NCBI RefSeq assembly: GCF_022788715.1
Contig: NZ_CP085169.1
Coordinates: forward strand, 186,001 to 250,000
Length of the DNA: 64,000 bases
Direction of reading: 5' to 3'
DNA from: Sulfitobacter sp. DSM 110093
Lineage (GTDB): Bacteria; Pseudomonadota; Alphaproteobacteria; Rhodobacterales; Rhodobacteraceae
The position numbers and the translations under genes are program-made. Below, one piece after another: positions 22,778 to 31,815 of this stretch. The notes under the pieces are model-generated. The model saw only the letters and a program-made list of their open reading frames with translations, ran no database searches and was not told where the DNA came from. Position 1 is the stretch's first letter, and each line of letters starts with the position of its first letter.

Positions 22778-23581
22778 CTACGACAATAGAAGGGCTTCGA
22801 AAGTTACGCAAATCAGGCTTGAGCTCTGAAGTTCGCCTACGACGGAAGGGCCGTTAAAACCCACTGCGATCACCGCTCGCCCTGCCTCGCCGGTCAATAG
22901 AACCTCTGTTGCTCGATCATTCAAGGATGGCTGTCCGATCAACTTTGCACCGATTAAACTACCCAGGCCTTTAACCGCCTTTACTCTAAGTCCGCTGGTT
23001 GAGGCACATATCGCGAGGCTCTCTTCCAGTATCTCGTTGGGCCGAATAGTGGCGAGCACCGCGTTCGGGCAATCAACGGTCCCTTTTTGTGTCGGGCGAA
23101 ACAATGTGAACCCGGTTTCAACATCTGGCCCAGTTTCCATCACTGCGCCTTCAAGCACCCAAACGTCCACCTCGCAATCAACGGACAAGACTGTGGCCTC
23201 TCCCAGAAGATGTCCTGCGTGCCGAGCGCCGTCTGCCGCAACCCAAAGACCGTGTACATGGGCAAAAGCCGCACCATCGCGCCGTCCGAGATGCGCACCA
23301 GCGTGCAGGATAGTGGCGTCATTCAGAACTTTCTCGGCACTGTACCAAGCGACATGGCAGTCATCCGTTGCGGGCGCCGGACGCACAAAAGTAAGCGTGC
23401 TGACTGGTAAATCAGTTAAGTCGAACCACGCCCCCGCCCCGTCGACCGCATCAGTCATCGCCTGCAGGAGCGTTAATCCCGCTTCCAGTTTCACCCGCCG
23501 GTATGTTGCTATACATGGGACCGCCCTGATGCGCTCTGCCGCGACCGGGCCGGGGTGTTTTAGCCTCTGTGTCTCAGACAC
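22778..23581 (-). CDS. PPC/DUF296-domain protein
   Basis: 267 residues. Two halves appear related to the PPC (PCC, DUF296) fold: YRRVKLEAGLTLLQAM near residue 28 opens a domain with the characteristic AFAHVHGLWV (HxH) and RHAGHLLGEATVLSVDCEVD. A second, more divergent half follows from about residue 165. PPC domains bind DNA in plants but in bacteria are of unknown function and often trimeric with a metal-like His cluster. It overlaps the acyl-CoA ligase by eight bases and ends the operon, so a role with CoA thioesters, perhaps as a lyase or ligand sensor, is a guess. Confidence 0.6.
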   Translation of the reverse strand: MSETQRLKHPGPVAAERIRAVPCIATYRRVKLEAGLTLLQAMTDAVDGAGAWFDLTDLPVSTLTFVRPAPATDDCHVAWYSAEKVLNDATILHAGAHLGRRDGAAFAHVHGLWVAADGARHAGHLLGEATVLSVDCEVDVWVLEGAVMETGPDVETGFTLFRPTQKGTVDCPNAVLATIRPNEILEESLAICASTSGLRVKAVKGLGSLIGAKLIGQPSLNDRATEVLLTGEAGRAVIAVGFNGPSVVGELQSSSLICVTFEALLLS

Positions 23582-25142
23582 TGGAAATTTCTCCTCGCGC
23601 CAAGAGCTCGGCGCGGATTAGCTTCTTGGTGATTTTGCCATAGCCCGATTGTGGCATTTTATCCCAGAACACCAACGACTTTGGCATTTTGTAACGCGGC
23701 ACTTTCTCCTCCAACCACGCCAGCAAATCAGCTGCTTTGGGTGCGTTATCACGGGCCACACACACGGCGATACCGACCTCGCCCCAAGTGGAATCTGGCA
23801 CGCCCAGCACCGCGCATTCGCTGATCGCCGGGTGTTGCAGGATCTTCTCTTCGATCTCGCGCGGGTAGATATTGGAGCCGCCCGAAATATACATATCGGA
23901 CGCCCGATCGGTGAGGTAAAGGAACCCTTCAGCATCCATATGCCCAAGGTCGCCCGTCAGGAACCATCCGTCGCGGAACGCTTTGGCATTGGCCTCGGGG
24001 TTGTTGTGGTAGCCGGCAAAGACAGCCGGACCGATCACGGCGACCTCTCCGGTCTCGCCGGGCGCGACCTCTTTACCCTCGGCGTCCTGAACCTGAACCT
24101 GCATCCCCGTCCGGGCAAAGCCGCAGGTGCCGATCCGCATCACGGCATCATCTGCGGAGTGCTGCGCCGGGGGCAACACGGTGATGTTGCCCGTCACCTC
24201 GCCCAGGCCGAAATACTGGACCAGAACAGGGCCTAAAACCTCAATTGCGCGGATCTGGTCGGCGCGGTACATCGGCGCCCCGGCATAGATGATGTAGCGC
24301 AGGCTAGAATAGTCATGTTCATGAACCGAAGGATGTTCAACCAGCATTTTCACGATCGTTGGCACGGTAAAGGCATTCGTCACGCGCCATTTGGCAATCA
24401 AGCGCCAAACCTCCGCAGGGGCGAACTTTGCCCCACCGGGCAGAATGGTTTTCACCCCATGTGCCACCTGCGTCAGCTGATGGATGCCCGCGCCATGGGA
24501 CAGGGGTGCGACGACGATGGACGCATCATCAGGCCCGGTGCCCGGCATCAGGTCGCAAAGATGGTTGGTAATGACAAAGGCCAACTGGCCATGCGTTAAC
24601 ACGGCCGCCTTTGGCTTGCCGGTCGTGCCGGAGGTAAAGAAGAACCACGCGGGATCGTCACGATCCACTTCAGCCACGGCGACCGGCACGCCTGCGAACT
24701 CCGCCACGAGCGTGTCGTAATCATCCTCTCCGGCCCCGCCGATCGCGACGGTGAAGGCAACATCCACGCAAGCCGCGATATGGGCGTCGAACTCAGCCCC
24801 CGCCAACAGTCCTTTGGCCCCCGAAGACATGGCAAGCCATGCGACCTCTTCTGGCGTTTGGCGGAAATTGGCGGGCACCCAAACGCAGCCGAGCTTCCAG
24901 CAGGCAAAGGCGGCCTCAAACATCTGGTTGCAGTTCGCGGATTGCACCAACAAACGATCACCCTTGCGCATGCCATAGCGGTCGCGCAGGGCGGCGGCGA
25001 AGGCGGTGGCACGGGCCTCCAACGCGGACCAGCCCCAGGTTTCCTCGCCCCAGACCAGACCGATTTCCTCAGGCTGGCGTCGCGCAGACTCTGTCAAAAA
25101 CTGCGAGAGGTTCATGACGCGGGTGGTGACAGGCTGCATCAT
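23574..25142 (-). CDS. acyl-CoA synthetase (AMP-forming)
   Basis: 522 residues of the ANL superfamily. The P-loop is FFFTSGTTGKPKAAVLTHG, the A5 region QYFGLGEVTGN, A7 TGDLGHMDAEGFLYLTDRAS and the catalytic Lys is in GYGKITKKLIR near the C-terminus. It activates a carboxylic acid to its CoA thioester via an acyl-AMP. The start overlaps the thiolase stop by four bases. The substrate is probably the acid brought in by the divergent TRAP transporter. Confidence 0.85.
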   Translation of the reverse strand: MMQPVTTRVMNLSQFLTESARRQPEEIGLVWGEETWGWSALEARATAFAAALRDRYGMRKGDRLLVQSANCNQMFEAAFACWKLGCVWVPANFRQTPEEVAWLAMSSGAKGLLAGAEFDAHIAACVDVAFTVAIGGAGEDDYDTLVAEFAGVPVAVAEVDRDDPAWFFFTSGTTGKPKAAVLTHGQLAFVITNHLCDLMPGTGPDDASIVVAPLSHGAGIHQLTQVAHGVKTILPGGAKFAPAEVWRLIAKWRVTNAFTVPTIVKMLVEHPSVHEHDYSSLRYIIYAGAPMYRADQIRAIEVLGPVLVQYFGLGEVTGNITVLPPAQHSADDAVMRIGTCGFARTGMQVQVQDAEGKEVAPGETGEVAVIGPAVFAGYHNNPEANAKAFRDGWFLTGDLGHMDAEGFLYLTDRASDMYISGGSNIYPREIEEKILQHPAISECAVLGVPDSTWGEVGIAVCVARDNAPKAADLLAWLEEKVPRYKMPKSLVFWDKMPQSGYGKITKKLIRAELLARGEISSV

Positions 25143-26308
25143 GCCACTCGCTCAAGGATCGAGGCGTAGGAAGCCACCGCCGCCCCACCCATGTTAAAGA
25201 CCCCGGCGAGTTCGGCGTCGGGGATCTGCATGCCGCCCGCCTCGCCCATCAATTGCATCGCCGCCATGACATGCATCGACACGCCGGTCGCCCCGATGGG
25301 GTGACCCTTGGACTTAAGCCCACCCGAAGGATTTACCGGCAACCGCCCGTCCTTGGCCGTCCATCCTTCGCGGATGGCGCGGCTGCCCTGCCCCGGTTCG
25401 GTAAGACCCATCGCTTCATACTCCAACAGCTCCGCCACGGTGAAACAGTCGTGAGTTTCCACAAGGCTTAGGTCATCGAGCGTCAGACCGCTCGTCGCGA
25501 ATGCCAGCTCCCACGCCCGCCGCGCGCCATCAAAGCGGGTGATGTCACGCCGCGACAGCGCCAGCGGTTCATTCGTATGGCTGCGGGCGCGGAAACGGAT
25601 GGCGCGCTGTAGCTGGGCCGCCACCTCAGGCGCGGCCACAACCATCGCGGCCGCGCCGTCAGAGACCAGCGAACAATCCGTGCGCCGCAGAGGGCCAGCC
25701 ACAAGAGGGTTTTTCTCGGACACAGTATTGCAAAAGGCGACATCGAAATCCCGCTGCATATGCGCAAGAGGGTTTTGCATTCCATTATGGTGGTTCTTTG
25801 CGGCGATCATTGCCAGTGCTTCGGATTGGTCACCATAGCGCTGGAAATAGCTGCCCGCGATCTGCCCAAAGAGCCCGGCAAAGCCGCCGCCAACGCCCGC
25901 TTCCTCCGCGCGATAGGAGGCGCCAAGTAAGATATCGCCCACCTCCACGCCCGGTGTGGCGGTCATCTTCTCGGCCCCCACCACCAAGGCGATCTTGCCC
26001 CGGCCGCTGGCAATAAAATCCATCGCCCCGTGCAATGCGGCAGAACCGGTCGCGCAGGCATTCTCGTATCGGGTGGCGGGCACGCGGGCCAAGGCCTCAT
26101 TCCCCATGCCGACCAGCGCCCCCTGAAAATCCTGACCCGAGAAGCCGTTGTTGAAGACGCCGACAAATATGCCGTCCACGTCATCGGCCTCCACGCCCGC
26201 ATGGGCCAAGGCCGGACCTGTGACCTCAGCCATCAGCGCTTCGGTATCGGGTGCTTCGCTTTTGCCAAAGGCACTATGGGCCCAGCCCACGATATAAGGG
26301 TCCGTCAT
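25139..26308 (-). CDS. SCP2-type thiolase / acyl-CoA acyltransferase
   Basis: 389 residues. The nucleophilic Cys is in YENACATGSAALHGAM; HDCFTVAELLEYEAMGL and GGLKSKGHPIGATGV are the HDCF and GHP motifs of the SCP-x/SCP2 thiolase branch. This branch often lacks the classical C-terminal CxG and acts on branched or unusual acyl chains. It should cleave or form a 3-ketoacyl-CoA after activation by the ligase. Overlaps both neighbours by four bases. Confidence 0.8.
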   Translation of the reverse strand: MTDPYIVGWAHSAFGKSEAPDTEALMAEVTGPALAHAGVEADDVDGIFVGVFNNGFSGQDFQGALVGMGNEALARVPATRYENACATGSAALHGAMDFIASGRGKIALVVGAEKMTATPGVEVGDILLGASYRAEEAGVGGGFAGLFGQIAGSYFQRYGDQSEALAMIAAKNHHNGMQNPLAHMQRDFDVAFCNTVSEKNPLVAGPLRRTDCSLVSDGAAAMVVAAPEVAAQLQRAIRFRARSHTNEPLALSRRDITRFDGARRAWELAFATSGLTLDDLSLVETHDCFTVAELLEYEAMGLTEPGQGSRAIREGWTAKDGRLPVNPSGGLKSKGHPIGATGVSMHVMAAMQLMGEAGGMQIPDAELAGVFNMGGAAVASYASILERVA

Positions 26309-27126
26309 CGTTCATCCTCCTTCAGTACCGGCTGCGGCATCCTGCGCGCTAACCGGTTTTCAATTTCCCGCGCTTCGCGCTTTAATAATTCCGCCAACTC
26401 ACAATCGCGCGGCGGCAACATTCGGCTTTCTATAGCGGCGATCGACATGGCGCCCGCGACAGAGCCGTCGGGGCGGCAAAGGGCCACGCCGATGCCCCAA
26501 CTGCCGGGCACGATCCGCCCGGGGTTCAATGCAAACCCCCGCGAGCGCGTCCGCGCTACATCGCTGCGCAAAAGTGCGGCGTCATATGCTGAGTAGTCTG
26601 TGGCCATTCGCTCTGCGTTGTCAGCCAGCACCATTTCGACCTCTGCATCTGGCAAGGCGCTCAACATCGCCAGCGACCCGGCGCCGACCCCCAAAGGATG
26701 CTGCGCGCCAGTCTCAAGCGCGTGCGTCCGGATCGGAAAAGCCCCATCTTCGCGATGCAGACAAACCGCGGCTGCGCCGCGCCGCACGTTAACGAAGGCC
26801 GTGTCCCCGCTCACTTGCGCAAGCCGCACAGCCGCATCCGCCGCGATCTCCAACAGCCCATGGCGCGGGGTTGCCAGAGTGCCGAGGACATAGCTTTCTT
26901 CTCCCAGAAAATAGAGCCGCGAGGCGCCATCCTGTTCCACCAGCCCGCGCCGGATCAGCGCAAGCATCAACCGCCGTACCGTCGGTTTGCCTAGACCCGA
27001 GGCCTCGATCAAATCCGACAGCGCCACCCCCCGCCCCGCTGCGCGCCCGGTGATCTGCAGAAGTGCTAATGCACGGTCCACCGCTTGGCTGCCGCTGGCG
27101 GGGGAGGCCTGATCTCCGCCGTTCAT
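26305..27126 (-). CDS. IclR-family transcriptional regulator
   Basis: 273 residues: winged HTH (ALLQITGRAAGRGVALSDLI, then ASGLGKPTVRRLMLALIRRG) followed by the IclR effector domain (LGVGAGSLAMLSALPDAEVE; GIGVALCRPDGSVAGAMSI). First gene of the thiolase-ligase-PPC operon, overlapping the thiolase start, and divergent from the TRAP transporter. It probably controls both directions from the 135-base gap, where a GCAAGA...TCTTGC dyad lies. Confidence 0.85.
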   Translation of the reverse strand: MNGGDQASPASGSQAVDRALALLQITGRAAGRGVALSDLIEASGLGKPTVRRLMLALIRRGLVEQDGASRLYFLGEESYVLGTLATPRHGLLEIAADAAVRLAQVSGDTAFVNVRRGAAAVCLHREDGAFPIRTHALETGAQHPLGVGAGSLAMLSALPDAEVEMVLADNAERMATDYSAYDAALLRSDVARTRSRGFALNPGRIVPGSWGIGVALCRPDGSVAGAMSIAAIESRMLPPRDCELAELLKREAREIENRLARRMPQPVLKEDER

Positions 27127-27193
27127 AGTATGGACCTCTCACATCGGGATTCCGGGATATGAAAACAAAGAACTGCGCATTCTTTTCCTGATT

Positions 27194-27209
27194 GCAAGAA
27201 ATATCTTGC
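27194..27209. promoter_or_regulatory. IclR operator candidate
   Basis: GCAAGA-AATA-TCTTGC, a perfect 6-bp-arm dyad in the middle of the divergent promoter between the IclR gene and dctP. Position and symmetry suit the regulator encoded next to it. Confidence 0.45.
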
Positions 27210-27261
27210 CCGAGCCGGCGAACTCTGTTCCACATTATGGCTCAATGAGGGAGGAACTATT

Positions 27262-28266
27262 ATGAAAATGATTTCAAAGGCGGGTTTGGCCGCAATTTTT
27301 GCAACCGCCGTCTTCTCCGGCGCGGTCAGCGCGGACACCCTGCGTCTGTCGCATAACACGGGCGACACCACGACTTGGCACAAGGGGGCAGAGAAATTCG
27401 GTGAGCTTCTGTCTGAGAAAACCGATGGCGCCTATGACGTGCGCGTCTTTCCCAATGCGCAGCTCTCCGGCGGCGACCAAATGAAGCAGGCCGAGATGGT
27501 CGGCCGCGGCGCGCTCGATCTGGTGGTCACCTCTGCGATCAACGTCACACCGCTGGTGCCTGAAATGGCCGTCTTCTCGCTGCCCTACCTCTATGGTGGT
27601 TATGCGCAGGTTGATGCGACGACCCAAGGTGAGCCCGCCAAAATGCTCGAAGATATCCTGCGCGAGAAGGGCATCGAAGTCCTTGCCTGGGGCGAAAATG
27701 GCTTCCGCGAAGTCACCAACAACGTGCGCCCGATCAAATCCCCAGAGGACATGAAGGGCCTGAACATGCGCGTTGCGGGCCCAATGTATATCGACGTGAT
27801 GAACACGCTTGGCGCCAACCCCCAGCAGATGCAGTGGGGCGAGACCATGACAGCGCTGCAACAGGGTGTTGTCGACGGTCAGGAAAACCCCATCGGCGCG
27901 GTGATCATCCCCCAGCAGGTTTTTGAGGTGCAAAAACACCTGACGACATGGCACTATTCCTACGATCCAATCTTCCTCGGCGTCTCCAGCAAGGTTTGGG
28001 AGGGTTTGGACGAAGAAAAGCAGGAACAGATGCGCGCCGCTGCAACCGAGGCGATGGAATACCAGCGCGAGATCACCCGTAAAGGCACCGCCGATGGGGT
28101 CGCCTTCCTGCAAGAAAAAGGCATGGAGGTTTACGAGCCTTCCGAAGAAGAACTTGCCGCCTTCCGCGAGGCCACCAAACCCGCGTTTGACTCTTGGGCC
28201 GAAAAAGTCGGCACCGAGATCGTCAGCAGCTTCCAAGATGCCATCGCTTCCGCTCCGGCGAACTAA
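27262..28266 (+). CDS. dctP: TRAP transporter solute-binding protein (DctP)
   Basis: 334 residues with a Sec signal (MKMISKAGLAAIFATAVFSG, cleavage at VSA-DTL). The DctP fold shows FPNAQLSGGDQMKQAEMVGR, MKGLNMRVAGPMYIDVMNTL (the Arg that holds a substrate carboxylate) and TALQQGVVDGQENP. It captures an organic acid in the periplasm for DctQM. Start ATG 27262 follows GAGGAAC. A strong hairpin separates it from dctQ. Confidence 0.9.
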   Translation: MKMISKAGLAAIFATAVFSGAVSADTLRLSHNTGDTTTWHKGAEKFGELLSEKTDGAYDVRVFPNAQLSGGDQMKQAEMVGRGALDLVVTSAINVTPLVPEMAVFSLPYLYGGYAQVDATTQGEPAKMLEDILREKGIEVLAWGENGFREVTNNVRPIKSPEDMKGLNMRVAGPMYIDVMNTLGANPQQMQWGETMTALQQGVVDGQENPIGAVIIPQQVFEVQKHLTTWHYSYDPIFLGVSSKVWEGLDEEKQEQMRAAATEAMEYQREITRKGTADGVAFLQEKGMEVYEPSEEELAAFREATKPAFDSWAEKVGTEIVSSFQDAIASAPAN

Positions 28267-28272
28267 AGCTTT

Positions 28273-28299
28273 GGCGCGGCCTCACCGTGGGGCCGCGCC
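28273..28299 (+). promoter_or_regulatory. hairpin between dctP and dctQ
   Basis: GGCGCGGCC (28273-28281) and GGCCGCGCC (28291-28299) form a perfect GC-rich stem-loop seven bases after the dctP stop. Without a U-tract it is likely an RNA-stabilising or attenuating structure, which makes more binding protein than membrane subunits, as known for other dctPQM-type operons. Confidence 0.6.
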
Positions 28300-28320
28300 G
28301 ATCCGGGGGGATAGACAGCC

Positions 28321-28812
28321 ATGCGTTTCGTGCTGCGTGAATTCGAGAAAATTATCTGTGCTGTGCTGTTTCTAGGCATGACGCTGATCGGCTTTGTTAA
28401 TGTCGTGGTGCGCTATGCCACGCATTATTCCTTCGCAGCCTCAGAAGAGCTGCTGACCAACGGTTTTTTGTTGCTGACCGTCTTTGGCGCCGCGATCGCC
28501 GCTCGGCGGGGGCAGCATTTGGCGGTCACGATCGTTCAGGATTTCCTGCCGCGCCCTGCGGCAAGAGCCGTATTCATGCTGTCAGTGGTCCTTTCGGTCT
28601 TGCTGTTGGCGGCTTCGGCTTGGTTTTCTTGGTCTACACTGATGAACCAGATGAACAGCGGCATCCGCAGCTATGCTCTTGGCGTGCCTGCATGGTGGTA
28701 TCAGATCGGCCTGCCCTTTGGCTTTGCCCTCATTATTGTCCGCTACCTGCAACATGCAGTAGAGACGTGGCATCCGCCACGGCAAAATTCACAGGCGACC
28801 CCAAGTGTCTGA
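28321..28812 (+). CDS. dctQ: TRAP transporter small permease (DctQ)
   Basis: 163 residues, four membrane helices: residues 8-30, 45-65, 85-105 and 128-148. FVNVVVRYATHYSFAASEEL is typical of the DctQ family. The 3' end overlaps dctM by eight bases. Partner of DctM in the Na+-driven secondary transporter. Confidence 0.9.
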   Translation: MRFVLREFEKIICAVLFLGMTLIGFVNVVVRYATHYSFAASEELLTNGFLLLTVFGAAIAARRGQHLAVTIVQDFLPRPAARAVFMLSVVLSVLLLAASAWFSWSTLMNQMNSGIRSYALGVPAWWYQIGLPFGFALIIVRYLQHAVETWHPPRQNSQATPSV

Positions 28813-30121
28813 TATACTGAACATGGGTGCCGGCACCCAGATGATTGTGGCCTTCTTTTCGCTGATAGCGCTGCGCGTACCCATAGCATTCGCGCTCGGT
28901 TTATCGGCCATGTATGCGATGTGGCAAATTGGGTTTGGCTTTGAACTCGCGGGCGACCTGATCGCCACTGGCATTGCCAAATATGCTTTGCTGGCCATCC
29001 CTTTCTTTATTCTCGCCGGGACTCTAATGGGAACGTTGGGCATTGCCGAGCGCATGATCCGCTTTTTCCGCATCCTGATCGGTAGCCTGCCTGGCGGTAT
29101 GGGCGTCGTCGGCACCGTCGTTTGTCTCTTCTGGGGGGCGGTTTCAGGTTCTGGTCCGGCGTCTGTCGCAGCCATTGGCCCCATGATCATCAAGGGAATG
29201 GAGGAGGACGGTTACCCCCGGGCCGCAGCCGCCGCTCTTGTTTGTACAGGTGCCGCGTTTTCGATTGTCATCCCCCCGTCCATCGGTCTCGTAATCTATG
29301 GCGTCATTGCTGAAACCTCGATCTCAGCGCTCTTTACTGCGGCGATTATACCCGGCCTGTTTATGGGGGTGCTGATGCTGGTCGTCCTGCCCTTCATCAA
29401 GTCGACCAACCGCGAGGGGCTGGACAAACTTTCCCCCGCCCCTTCCAGCAACGGATATTGGCGCGATCTTAGGCAGAGCTTTCGCGAGTCCTTCTGGGGC
29501 TTGATGACGCCAGTCGTCATCCTCGGCGGAATCTATTCCGGCATCTTCACTCCGACTGAAGCCGCCCTTGTTGCTACGGTCTATGCCATCGCTGTTGGCG
29601 CTTTTGCATATCGCACACTTACAATCCGCGCCCTCTATGAGGCCCTGACCGAAGCCGCATCTTCCTCAGCCGTGGTCATGCTTGTGGTCGCCTATGCAAG
29701 CCTATTTGGCTGGGTAGTCACCGTCGAAGACTTGGTCGGGCAGTATTCGGACCAATTGCTCGGCTTATCGGACAATGCCGGGGTAATCTTGATGGTCATC
29801 ATGCTGATCCTGTTGATTGCAGGCATGTTTATGGACCCTGTTACCGTCATGTTCATCTCACTGCCGATCTTCCTGCCCGTGGTGCGTGAGTTGGGCTGGG
29901 ACCCAGTGTGGTTCGGCGTGTTGGTCATGGTAAACCTCGCCATTGGTCTAATCACGCCGCCTGTGGGGATTAATCTTTACGTGGCGGCAAACATCACCAG
30001 ACAACCCTTGGAGCGTATAGCCCGCGCCGCGTTGCCCTTTCTCGCCATCAGCGTCATTGGTCTTGCTATTGTCGCGGCGGTCCCTGCCCTCTCCCTATTC
30101 CTGCCCGAGGTTTTGAAATGA
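28805..30121 (+). CDS. dctM: TRAP transporter large permease (DctM)
   Basis: 438 residues, about twelve membrane helices. Recognisable blocks are LAIPFFILAGTLMGTLGIAE, LFWGAVSGSGPASVAAIGP, VIPPSIGLVIYG, IFTPTEAALVA and LITPPVGINLYVA. The start is probably GTG 28805, overlapping dctQ; an ATG at 28823 is possible. It overlaps the following SDR by four bases, so transporter and enzyme are one operon. Confidence 0.9.
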   Translation: MSDILNMGAGTQMIVAFFSLIALRVPIAFALGLSAMYAMWQIGFGFELAGDLIATGIAKYALLAIPFFILAGTLMGTLGIAERMIRFFRILIGSLPGGMGVVGTVVCLFWGAVSGSGPASVAAIGPMIIKGMEEDGYPRAAAAALVCTGAAFSIVIPPSIGLVIYGVIAETSISALFTAAIIPGLFMGVLMLVVLPFIKSTNREGLDKLSPAPSSNGYWRDLRQSFRESFWGLMTPVVILGGIYSGIFTPTEAALVATVYAIAVGAFAYRTLTIRALYEALTEAASSSAVVMLVVAYASLFGWVVTVEDLVGQYSDQLLGLSDNAGVILMVIMLILLIAGMFMDPVTVMFISLPIFLPVVRELGWDPVWFGVLVMVNLAIGLITPPVGINLYVAANITRQPLERIARAALPFLAISVIGLAIVAAVPALSLFLPEVLK

Positions 30122-30870
30122 ATGATACCATCGCCCTGATTACAGGTGCCGCCCGTGGCATTGGCCTTGCAACCGCGGCGCTCTTTCACTCAGAAGGCCG
30201 CCGCGTCGTCATGCTTGACCGCGATACAGATGAGCTTACAGAGGCCGCGGCCACCCTACCTGGAGCACTCGCCATCACCTGCGATGTGTCGATCCCCCAA
30301 CAAGTCGCGCAGGCCATAGCTGAGATAAAACAGACATATGGACGCCTCGACATTTTGGTAAACAACGCAGGTATCGCCGACTTTGGCCCGCTCGGGGAGA
30401 CTGATTTCGCCCGCTGGCGGCGCGTTATGGACACGAACCTCGACGGTGTGTTCCTCATGTCTCAGGCCTGCTTAGCGCTTCTGTCAGAACGAGGCGGTGC
30501 CATCGTAAACATCGGCTCAATCTCTGGGCTGCGCGCTTCGACATTTCGCATTGCTTACGGCACATCCAAGGCTGCCGTGATCCATTTGACCAAACAGCAG
30601 GCCGCGGAACTTGGCGAGGTTGGCATTCGCGTCAACTGTGTTTGCCCTGGACCGGTGGATACGAAATTGGCGCTCGCTGTTCACTCCCCTGAAATACGTG
30701 CAGCTTACCACGATGCAATGCCATTGAACCGCTATGGAACGGAGAGTGAAATCGCAGAAGTTATCTGCTTTTTGGCCAGTGATCGCGCGAGCTTCGTCAC
30801 CGGTCAAGTTGTCGCTTCTGATGGTGGGTTCGACGCGACCGGCGTTGGTCTACCAGCACTTCGAGGCTAA
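30118..30870 (+). CDS. SDR family oxidoreductase
   Basis: 250 residues. TGAARGIGLATA (cofactor), Asp in VMLDRDTDEL (NAD preference), NNAGI, the catalytic Ser in NIGSISGLRAS and YGTSK. The C-terminus FVTGQVVASDGGFDATG is typical of the classical SDR group. Last gene of the TRAP operon. It may oxidise the hydroxyl of the imported acid before CoA activation by the divergent operon. Confidence 0.85.
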   Translation: MNDTIALITGAARGIGLATAALFHSEGRRVVMLDRDTDELTEAAATLPGALAITCDVSIPQQVAQAIAEIKQTYGRLDILVNNAGIADFGPLGETDFARWRRVMDTNLDGVFLMSQACLALLSERGGAIVNIGSISGLRASTFRIAYGTSKAAVIHLTKQQAAELGEVGIRVNCVCPGPVDTKLALAVHSPEIRAAYHDAMPLNRYGTESEIAEVICFLASDRASFVTGQVVASDGGFDATGVGLPALRG

Positions 30871-31141
30871 TCGACATCAAACCAACACGGCGATCAGTCC
30901 AACATTTCTCAGATACACAGGAGACTCTGGATCGAACGAGGCTTTGTTGATAGCGTCGTCTAATCGTGATCGGTTTTGCAAGCCTTTTCTGCAAAGGTTC
31001 ACTTCTCCGTAACTTCAATAGTTCCAGTGTCGCGGCAGTGTTTTGGGCTTGCCAATCTATGCTGACGCGCGTTGAGGATTCGTATGCCCGGTGCAGGGTC
31101 GTCTCGGCGCGCTTAATACTGCAAGCACTGATGATAGATTA
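30871..31141. other. intergenic, no gene seen
   Basis: About 270 bases between the SDR gene and the first transposon remnant with no supported coding signal or strong repeat. Confidence 0.3.
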
Positions 31142-31260
31142 CTATACGGCTTTCACTTCAATGATCCGGTTGAATGCTTGGCCGGCCTTGAGCATCGCAT
31201 GCATTGTGACCGCGAGTTTGCGTGCGACAGCGACAGCGGCGCGTTTGAAGGGTGGTGTAA
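31142..31260 (-). pseudogene. IS110 transposase C-terminal remnant
   Basis: The minus-strand translation ending at the TAG 31142-31144 reads FKRAAVAVARKLAVTMHAML and KAGQAFNRIIEVKAV, the C-terminal helix typical of IS110-family transposases. Only about 39 codons remain; the upstream part is cut by the IS256 element whose end is at about 31266. Confidence 0.65.
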
Positions 31261-31297
31261 CTTCAGGTCTGGAAATTCATTTGATGCTGGCGCCATG

Positions 31298-31329
31298 AGC
31301 TTCTGCCGGGGCGCGCCCCGGCAGAAGCT
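31298..31329. repeat. 32-bp perfect palindrome inside IS256 end
   Basis: AGCTTCTGCCGGGGCG (31298-31313) is followed at once by its exact reverse complement (31314-31329). It lies between the left terminus and the ATG of the outer IS256. Such GC-rich stems in IS ends can mask the transposase start on transcripts entering from outside, a known protective device; whether it is native to this IS is not known. Confidence 0.6.
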
Positions 31330-31815
31330 GCCCATTCTGGTATTCCATGGAAGTGCAAACTCATCATGGAGACGGACAAATTGACGAGCAGCAGGATACA
31401 ACGGTTGAGGCCCTCATGGAACATCTGATCGAGCACGGCCCCAACGACATGGCGACAGTGTTCGCGCGAGCGTTCGAGTTAGCGATGCAGATAGAGCGTG
31501 AGCGCTTCCTCGGAGCTGGCCGCTATGAGCGCACGCCCGGGCGGCAGGGGTGTGCCAATGGCTACAAGCCAAAGCGCATCGACACGCAGGCACGGTCTCG
31601 GTGCGGGTGCCGAAGACTGCCGATCATGGTGGTCAGCCGTTCTACCCGTAATCGCTGGAGCGCGGGCGGCGCTCGGTGCGAGCCGTGATGCTTGCGGTGG
31701 CTGAGATGTATGTGAAGGGCGTTTCCATACGTGAAGCTGAAGCGGTGATGCGCGAGCTCGGGATAGAGAGCCTGTCCTCGGGAGTGTGCGTAATTTTGTG
31801 CCCTGACGCCTTCAG

